Source: Flavobacterium sp. (GTDB lineage Bacteria > Bacteroidota > Bacteroidia > Flavobacteriales > Flavobacteriaceae). Taken from it: a DNA stretch of 63,974 nucleotides. This document shows positions 58,370 to 63,974 of this stretch, one piece after another (position 1 is the stretch's first letter; every line of letters starts with the position of its first letter). The notes under the pieces were generated by a model, which ran no database searches, was not told the origin of the DNA, and was given only the letters and a program-made list of their open reading frames with translations. Position numbers and translations under genes: made by a program. The stretch covers positions 1-63,974 of the forward strand of contig JASLID010000063.1 of the NCBI GenBank assembly GCA_030153045.1, read 5' to 3'.

Positions 58370-60850
58370 TTAAATCCAGTTTTTGATTCTGTTGTAATCT
58401 AAAAAGTAGCGTAAACTCACCGAAAAGGAGTGGTTTGATTTGTCTCCGAATAAGGAATCGAAATTATTTTTTAAATTCTTGTCTACACTTTGAAGGCCGT
58501 ACTGATTGTTGAGCGAATTGTTGCGATACAATACATTAAGCTGACTTCCCGGAGCAATCCACCATGAATAAGAGCAATCTGCGTTCCAGGCACTGAAGCT
58601 TCGGTTGAGTGGTTCGCTGTAAGCATAATCCGTGAGTGTTCCGTCTTGTTCCAGTTTTTGGAATTTTAAATTTTCTACATACCTCCAGTAGTAACGGGCG
58701 GTAAAATTAATAGTCATTTTGTTGTTTATGGCATATTTTCCGCGTAGTGAAACCGTTGATCCGTTAACGTTTCTTTGAGCAAAAATAATATCGTCTCCAA
58801 CAAAATCCACGCAGCCTTTATCTTTGTTTTCTTTAGAATAGTTATAACCTCCAATAACCAGAAGTTTATTGCTGAATCGGTATCTTGGACTGAAATTGAA
58901 GCCATAATCATTTCTTCCTTTTTCGCTTGTAGAGCCGTAGTATGGCTCAAAATCGATGGCAAATTTTCGGTTGTAATTGGAAGATATATAGGTCCAGCCA
59001 TTGTAGTAATGCGGTTGTTTTACAAATCTTCCCGGTGTCATGGCTTGGTAGAAATCGTAAGTGTCTATGGCTCTTACGTTAAACCCCATACCCATTCCAT
59101 CATTGCTTTTTAAGGTTGTATGAGCGTTAACGTTGAGGTTGTGTGCTTGAACCATACCCGTTGTATTTTCAAATTCGTGTGTGAAATTGAAATTGGCATT
59201 AAATGAATTGATGGATTTTGTAGATTTTAAGGTTCTGTAATTTGCGTTACCGTAAAAAGCAGTATAATTGGTTTGGAAATTGATGCCTAAATCGTTGCTG
59301 TCGAAATCTTTAGAAACATGTTGTTCTGTTATACTAAAGCGGACTTTACCACTGGTTTCGGCAAAACTTAAAGATTGACTGATTCCGGTTTTGTATTTCG
59401 CGATTCCAGGTTCGTTAACGATACTGTATTTGCTGTCGCCTGAAAGGTTAAAAGTGTTTTTCTTTGTGTTTAAATCCCACACCAATGCAGTTACGTTCGC
59501 ATCTCTAAAGTGACCGTCGCGAATAACATTCGTATTTACAATTGATACAGAAGAGTTTTTTCGAAAACGTTGGTCGAACGTGATAACATTGTAGTTTGCT
59601 AATGGTTCTACAACTTCATTTCTTCGTGTAATTTCAATAATATCCGGTAAGCTTGGATCTGGATTTTCAGTGATGGTGGTTTTCTCAATAGTCACCTCTG
59701 TTTCTTTAGTTATGGCGTTAAGGACTCCAATACCAAGACCTCCTTTTGTTCGTCCAGATACTTTAAGTGCGTTTAACAGATTTACAGTATTAGGAAAAGG
59801 TTCAGTAAGTGTTTCGTTGTCTTCTAATTCAGGGTAAGTTGAAGGAGGGCCTCCAATTCTTCGAGAGTAAAATAAACCTCCTTTGTTGAATAAGTCAGTT
59901 CCTTCAGTAAAAAAAGGTCTATTTTCGTTAAATTGTTGTTCGAAAGGGCCTAAGTTTAAGATTTGATTATCGAAGGCTGTTTGTCCGAAATCCGGAATTA
60001 AAATAGCATCTAAAGTGAAGGCATCATTAATCCCATATTTAATGTCAAGTCCGCCTTTTAATTCTGCTTTGGTTCCTGATTCTTTGTTACTGAAAACATA
60101 AGTTGAGGCGTACGGGAAGAAGAATAATCGGGTAGGGGTCTTTATATTTTCTATTCCTTCTAAAATTCCAGACTGTTGTTCTAGAGCTCCCTTATTATTG
60201 TCTACAAAATTCCAAGTATACATTTGTCTGTCTCTACAAACTTGTCTGAAAAACTGAATGCCCCACGTTTGAGTATTTTGGTTTGAAAAACGTAACGCCG
60301 AGTATGGTATTTTAATTTCAACGGTCCAGCCTTTATCTGTCATGCTTACTTCGCTATCCCAAATAGCATCCCAAGAAAAATCTTCCCCTGTTTGCGAATT
60401 AGCATTGGCATCTAATTGTACTCCGGCTGCAGTTACAAAAAAGCGAAATTCTTGTTGACCGTCATTATAGCCATTTACACTTACACCAAAAAAATCAGAT
60501 GAACCTGTATTGTCACGTTGTGTGATTTCCTTCATGATTTTTGATGGGTCTTCATCATTTAAAGTTGCACCTATATATATTGCTTCATTATCATATAAAA
60601 TTTTTACCTCTGTTTTTTTACTTTCAGCTATTGATTTTCCGTTGTCAGGACGAAGCATAATGAAATCTGACGCAATATCTGCTGTACTCCATTCGTTTTC
60701 AGATAGTTGTCCATTTATGGAAATAGGACTTTGAATGAGCTTTGTTTTGAGTTTTTTCTTCTCTAATGAAGGTGTTTTGGGTTCTTCTGTTTGTCCAATT
60801 GATGAGATTGAACAAAAAAACATTGCAATAAGGGCAATTTTTTTTACCAT
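58370..60850 (-). CDS. DUF5916 protein with carbohydrate-binding-like N-terminal domain
   Basis: 826 residues from ATG 60850, with signal peptide (to IGQ, residue 20). An earlier ATG at 60877 lies before the predicted transcription start. The first part (about 35-215) is a CBM9-like beta-sandwich (SINGQLSENEWSTADIASDFIM, VKILYDNEAIYIGATLND, WTVEIKIPYSALRF). From about 225 to the final IKNWI, DUF5916 strands form a predicted outer-membrane barrel (PFFTEGTDLFNKGGLFYSRRIGG is the family motif). Such proteins are common in Bacteroidota; transport or surface binding is possible, but the substrate is unknown. Confidence 0.87.
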   Translation of the reverse strand: MVKKIALIAMFFCSISSIGQTEEPKTPSLEKKKLKTKLIQSPISINGQLSENEWSTADIASDFIMLRPDNGKSIAESKKTEVKILYDNEAIYIGATLNDEDPSKIMKEITQRDNTGSSDFFGVSVNGYNDGQQEFRFFVTAAGVQLDANANSQTGEDFSWDAIWDSEVSMTDKGWTVEIKIPYSALRFSNQNTQTWGIQFFRQVCRDRQMYTWNFVDNNKGALEQQSGILEGIENIKTPTRLFFFPYASTYVFSNKESGTKAELKGGLDIKYGINDAFTLDAILIPDFGQTAFDNQILNLGPFEQQFNENRPFFTEGTDLFNKGGLFYSRRIGGPPSTYPELEDNETLTEPFPNTVNLLNALKVSGRTKGGLGIGVLNAITKETEVTIEKTTITENPDPSLPDIIEITRRNEVVEPLANYNVITFDQRFRKNSSVSIVNTNVIRDGHFRDANVTALVWDLNTKKNTFNLSGDSKYSIVNEPGIAKYKTGISQSLSFAETSGKVRFSITEQHVSKDFDSNDLGINFQTNYTAFYGNANYRTLKSTKSINSFNANFNFTHEFENTTGMVQAHNLNVNAHTTLKSNDGMGMGFNVRAIDTYDFYQAMTPGRFVKQPHYYNGWTYISSNYNRKFAIDFEPYYGSTSEKGRNDYGFNFSPRYRFSNKLLVIGGYNYSKENKDKGCVDFVGDDIIFAQRNVNGSTVSLRGKYAINNKMTINFTARYYWRYVENLKFQKLEQDGTLTDYAYSEPLNRSFSAWNADCSYSWWIAPGSQLNVLYRNNSLNNQYGLQSVDKNLKNNFDSLFGDKSNHSFSVSLRYFLDYNRIKNWI

Positions 60851-60874
60851 GATGTTCGTTTTTTTTTGATGCTT

Positions 60875-60882
60875 CAAATTTA
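60875..60882 (-). promoter_or_regulatory. -7 promoter element of the DUF5916 gene
   Basis: The minus strand reads TAAATTTG, matching TAnnTTTG, 24 bases before ATG 60850. Confidence 0.6.
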
Positions 60883-60944
60883 GTCAAAACCCTTATAGTT
60901 GTTAGCGTTTTAAGAATTGTTTAACTATTACGGAATTTAAAAAC

Positions 60945-60984
60945 ATCGACGAAATGCAAAAAAAATCGACAAAATGCAAAAAAA
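60945..60984. repeat. Two 20-bp tandem repeats in a divergent promoter region
   Basis: ATCGACGAAATGCAAAAAAA is directly followed by ATCGACAAAATGCAAAAAAA, one difference in 20. They lie about 70 bases before each of the two divergent genes' starts, on the same face of the helix (two turns apart). Confidence 0.8.
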
Positions 60985-61053
60985 ATTTGGTTGGTATTAT
61001 TTTTTTGCTAATATTTGCCCTGTACGAACAACAACACAAATAAAAGATTATCA

Positions 61054-61761
61054 ATGACTTACAGACTTCTACCTCTACTATTGTTATTTTTTATGTCTTT
61101 CGCTCCAAAGGCTACCAATAACACTGACCCTAAATTAGTGGCAAGCACAAACACTGTGAATTTGTCAGCTAAGATTGAAGTTATTTATAATTCATTAAAT
61201 GCAAATAACTTTGCTTTACCTCAAATGAATTGTTTTAAAAGAGCGATGGAAGGTTTTTATACTTTAAAACAAAAAGGATTAATTGAAAAAGACATCATAA
61301 CTGTTATCGATTTTAGTTTGTCTTCTACTAAGAAAAGACTTTGGGTTATCGATTTAGCTACAAATACTATTTTATACAATACTGTTGTTTCTCACGGAAT
61401 GAAATCAGGTGGTGAATTTGCTACTAGTTTTTCAAACGAGCAAAGCTCTAATAAAAGTAGTTTAGGATTTTATACTACTGGCGAAACATACATAGGAAAA
61501 CACGGAATTTCTTTAAAATTAGATGGTCAGGAAAGAGGCATCAATCATAATGCAAGAGCGAGAGCGGTTGTTATGCACGGTGCTGGATATGCTAATCCAT
61601 CCATTTTAAAATCACAAGGATATTTAGGAAGAAGTCAAGGTTGTCCTGCAATTCCTGAAGCCGTAAAGAATGAAATTATAAAAACAATAAAAGGAAAATC
61701 TTGTTTATTTATCTATCACCCGAGTAGAAGTTACGAGATTGCTAGTAAATTGGTTGCTTAA
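61054..61761 (+). CDS. Murein L,D-transpeptidase catalytic-domain family protein
   Basis: 235 residues from ATG 61054 (an upstream TTG at 61015 is inside a -7-like TAATATTTG box). A signal peptide (to about SFAPKA) is followed by a catalytic domain with VIDFSLSSTKKRLWVIDLATN, VVSHGMKSG, MHGAGY and GRSQGCPAIP with the nucleophile Cys197. This YkuD-related family (DUF4105-free, as in E. coli YafK-like enzymes) acts on peptidoglycan in the periplasm. Its last 57 bases overlap the convergent L,D-transpeptidase gene. Confidence 0.87.
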   Translation: MTYRLLPLLLLFFMSFAPKATNNTDPKLVASTNTVNLSAKIEVIYNSLNANNFALPQMNCFKRAMEGFYTLKQKGLIEKDIITVIDFSLSSTKKRLWVIDLATNTILYNTVVSHGMKSGGEFATSFSNEQSSNKSSLGFYTTGETYIGKHGISLKLDGQERGINHNARARAVVMHGAGYANPSILKSQGYLGRSQGCPAIPEAVKNEIIKTIKGKSCLFIYHPSRSYEIASKLVA

Positions 61762-63300
61762 ACGTAAATACAATTCAGAGTCATATTCGTAGACATCATG
61801 TCTAAACTGTAATTGCTCTTTATCATACCAAGCTGTAAAGTATAGGAAATGAACCCCAAAATTCTGACCTACTTTTACAGCTTTTGTTTTTTTATCCTTT
61901 AAGAGAGTATCGATTTCTTTTAATGAATAAATAGGAACTTCTTTCAATTTCTTATTTTTTTGTCTTTCTTTTTTTGTCTTGTCTTTTAATAAGTATTCGG
62001 CTAGAGGCAAGGGTTTCTCAATCCTAACGCAACCGGAACTCAAAGCACGATAGTTTTTTACAAATAGTTCTCTATGGTTGGTATCATGCATATAAACCAA
62101 ATGATCGTTTTGGAAGTTTATTTTCACAACTCCTAAAGAATTATCATAACCAGGATCCTGAACATATCTGTATTTGTCGGCGTCTTTTGGTTTCCAGCTT
62201 GAAGCCGATATCTCATTATTTTTGTTATCGAAAATCTTGATGCGGTTTTTAGAGAAGTAACTTCTGCTCTTAGTTGCATCCGGAATCAAATCCTCTTTAA
62301 TAATAGTAGGTGGGACTGTCCATGTGGGGTTAAAAACGATGTTGTCTACTTTTGAAGACAATATAGGTGTTTTTCTAGTTGCTTTGCCTACAACAACTCT
62401 ATAGGTTTTAATAGTGTCATTATTTTCAACGACTTGTAAATTATAATCGGGAAGGTTAACTCCTAGGAAGTTTTTGCCTAAATCTGAAGGAAACCATCTC
62501 CAACGTTCTAAATTGGTAATAATTTGTTGACGGCGATTTTCTTTGCTGAAGTTTAAAGCGTTTAATGTTCCTGGTCCCACTTTTCCGTCCGATTCTAGGC
62601 CGTGGCGCAATTGAAAATGAACAACTCCTTTTTTCATAGCTTCATCATAATGAGTGTCGTCGAGTGTGTCTGATTTGTTTAAGTCACCCCAGTAACGAAG
62701 TCTTTCTTTTATTTTTGCAACCGATGGATTTTTTACACCAAAATAAATTTTATCTTTAGTAATAATGGAGTCAAAATTGTCATTCGGCATATTGTTTAAA
62801 ACGAATAGTGCCTTTTTTAAGTTTTTGTAAACAGTATGCTTTGGAATGCAGCTTTCAATAGTGCTGTCGATTCTTTTTTTGTATAATGCGACGGCTAAAA
62901 TAGTGTCAGGTTGTATTTCTTTTCGGTCAACTTCCCAGTCGGTGTATATTTCTTTGGGGTTAATTTTCCCGTTTTTTAAATCGGAAACATATTTTATAAA
63001 AGCAGTGGTTAGAAGTTCATAATAAGACTCTTTACTATAAGGTATTGAAGTAAATTTATCTTCCAGCTCAACTAATTTAGTGTATTGATAATCTTCGGGA
63101 AATAAACCTTCTTTATCTGCATTTTTTATGGCTTCAATAAGACTTAATCGATTCTCTTTGATGTCCCAGCCTTCTTGAATTCCTTTGTTTTCAATGGCAT
63201 TAATGATGTATTCATCAGTAGTAATAGTATTAGAGTTAGAATTGTTACCGCTTCCAACGTATATTATAGCACTAATTCCTATTGTAAATAAATACTTCAT
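61705..63300 (-). CDS. L,D-transpeptidase (YcbB/LdtD-like) family protein
   Basis: 531 residues with a signal-like N-terminus (MKYLFTIGISAIIYVGSG). A scaffold domain (about 30-190) is followed by a peptidoglycan-binding unit (about 195-255; KIKERLRYWGDLN, VVHFQLRHGLESDGKVGPGTLNAL) and a YkuD domain with WTVPPTIIKEDL, YMHDTNHRELF and the nucleophile Cys424 in ALSSGCVRIE. It would make 3-3 crosslinks in the periplasm. The last 19 codons overlap the end of the plus-strand transpeptidase gene. It follows the GNAT gene by 5 bases. Confidence 0.92.
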   Translation of the reverse strand: MKYLFTIGISAIIYVGSGNNSNSNTITTDEYIINAIENKGIQEGWDIKENRLSLIEAIKNADKEGLFPEDYQYTKLVELEDKFTSIPYSKESYYELLTTAFIKYVSDLKNGKINPKEIYTDWEVDRKEIQPDTILAVALYKKRIDSTIESCIPKHTVYKNLKKALFVLNNMPNDNFDSIITKDKIYFGVKNPSVAKIKERLRYWGDLNKSDTLDDTHYDEAMKKGVVHFQLRHGLESDGKVGPGTLNALNFSKENRRQQIITNLERWRWFPSDLGKNFLGVNLPDYNLQVVENNDTIKTYRVVVGKATRKTPILSSKVDNIVFNPTWTVPPTIIKEDLIPDATKSRSYFSKNRIKIFDNKNNEISASSWKPKDADKYRYVQDPGYDNSLGVVKINFQNDHLVYMHDTNHRELFVKNYRALSSGCVRIEKPLPLAEYLLKDKTKKERQKNKKLKEVPIYSLKEIDTLLKDKKTKAVKVGQNFGVHFLYFTAWYDKEQLQFRHDVYEYDSELYLRLSNQFTSNLVTSTRVIDK

Positions 63301-63305
63301 CAGCT

Positions 63306-63743
63306 TTAAATTCTTTTAAACATTAAATAATGAATGCCAATATTATCAATTAAGAATGGGTTGCCTATTACATAATATTCCAGATTTTTATAAAAATTCA
63401 CATATGCTTCCCTTGCATTAAACCAAATAAGCGCTGCGTTTTTAGCTTTAGCAAACTGTTCTACTCTTAGCATTAGCATTTTTCCAAATCCTTTTCCTTG
63501 AAAAGCATCTAAAACAGCCATTCCTCTTACTTGAAGTTGAATATTTTCTGTAAAATTATCATTTTTATTTTCGAAGACCGATACAACTCCTGTTAATTCA
63601 TTGTCAAAAAATAAGCCAAAGTGTATTGTTGAGGTTAAATCATCGCCGTCAAAATGACAAGTTTCGATAGATTTACCAGGTCTTAATACTGGTTGTCTAA
63701 CTATGTAGGTTAATTCTTTCGGGATTATTTTAATTTCTACCAT
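63306..63743 (-). CDS. GNAT family N-acetyltransferase
   Basis: 145 residues from ATG 63743 (a TTG codon at 63752 overlaps a -7 box and is unlikely). The GNAT core has LRPGKSIETCHFDGDD (N-terminal helix/strand), LTGVVSVFENK, and the acetyl-CoA loop VRGMAVLDAFQGKGFGKMLMLRVEQFAK with the Q-x-x-G-x-G/A pattern, then LIWFNAREAYVNFYKNLEYYVIG. It transfers acetyl to an unknown amine. It is 5 bases before the L,D-transpeptidase gene, so they share a transcript. Confidence 0.9.
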   Translation of the reverse strand: MVEIKIIPKELTYIVRQPVLRPGKSIETCHFDGDDLTSTIHFGLFFDNELTGVVSVFENKNDNFTENIQLQVRGMAVLDAFQGKGFGKMLMLRVEQFAKAKNAALIWFNAREAYVNFYKNLEYYVIGNPFLIDNIGIHYLMFKRI

Positions 63744-63749
63744 TGTAAA

Positions 63750-63757
63750 CAAATTTA
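63750..63757 (-). promoter_or_regulatory. -7 promoter element of the GNAT/L,D-transpeptidase operon
   Basis: The minus strand reads TAAATTTG, matching TAnnTTTG. The start codon follows closely, so the mRNA may be nearly leaderless. Confidence 0.5.
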
Positions 63758-63856
63758 AAATTAATTCTAATATATTAAGTATAAACCCCTTACCGTTGTT
63801 CGAGTTTTTGTAACAGTTTATCGGTGAAAAAAAAATAAATTTTTTTTCAAAAAAAC

Positions 63857-63888
63857 TTGCAACTAAGAAAAGTTATTATTTATATTTG
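63857..63888 (+). promoter_or_regulatory. Promoter of the tRNA-Gly(UCC) operon
   Basis: TTG at 63857-63859 and TATATTTG at 63881-63888 are 21 bases apart, a match to the Bacteroidota -33/-7 consensus (TTG ... TAnnTTTG). The tRNA starts 11 bases after the -7 box. Confidence 0.75.
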
Positions 63889-63899
63889 CACTCACAAAA

Positions 63900-63972
<73 letters not shown>

Positions 63973-63974
63973 CT

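Overview
The window is a stretch of chromosome from a Flavobacterium-like member of the Bacteroidota. The signs are A/T-rich DNA, genes without Shine-Dalgarno sites, promoters of the Bacteroidota type (TAnnTTTG at -7), several secreted proteins with type IX secretion (T9SS) C-terminal sorting domains, a gliding-type (type B) sorting domain, and a DUF5103/T9SS plug-like protein. It is bounded by tRNA genes: a partial tRNA-Gly(GCC) and tRNA-Leu(UAA) on the left, tRNA-Gly(UCC) on the right. There is no rRNA, CRISPR array, recognisable insertion sequence or prophage.

Layout. 1-10 kb: small Ala-rich lipoproteins (three paralogues), an S46 dipeptidyl-peptidase of DPP11 type, Kdo transferase WaaA, an aminotransferase/unknown/GalE sugar operon, a HipA-like kinase plus DUF3037 pair, and FabD. 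10.4-13.4 kb: a TPR histidine kinase/response regulator pair and a possible 57-residue membrane peptide gene. 13.8-28 kb: the main accessory region, one minus-strand biosynthetic operon. It encodes a fatty acyl-AMP ligase (FAAL), an acyl-CoA-dehydrogenase-like enzyme, a stand-alone acyl carrier protein, a single-module NRPS (C-A-T-TE), a cytoplasmic SRPBCC protein, an RND/MMPL exporter, a LolA-like periplasmic protein, a DUF1302-like outer-membrane barrel, a periplasmic START protein, and an N-terminally truncated phosphopantetheinyl transferase. I infer that it makes an N-acylated, probably unsaturated, amino-acid product and moves it to the outer membrane or outside. The product is unknown to me.

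28-37 kb: YceI, pirin and a Crp/Fnr regulator. Two identical near-palindromes sit at identical spacing upstream of the yceI and pirin -7 boxes, so a small regulon can be read from the sequence. Then come DUF6370-like, a 49-residue lipoprotein gene, PurT, an S41 peptidase, a MITE-like repeat, an aspartate-type aminotransferase, a desaturase and RsmG. 37-42 kb: a TPR-HTH membrane regulator, then a peptidase-S74 surface protein and an RCC1-repeat T9SS protein. The last two are driven by duplicated promoters, and the duplication carries along a decayed copy of the regulator's 3' end.

42-49 kb: a large T9SS hydrolase, a T9SS protein, an orphan membrane-protein cassette, and pruA. Two displaced, decayed copies of the pruA 3' end separate these genes, which looks like repeated insertion at the end of pruA. 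49-64 kb: mostly housekeeping and envelope genes (apaG, T9SS plug-like, methyltransferase, map, a type B sorting-domain giant, a thioredoxin-like lipoprotein, gpmI, a DUF5916 protein, two L,D-transpeptidase-type genes with overlapping convergent ends, and a GNAT enzyme).
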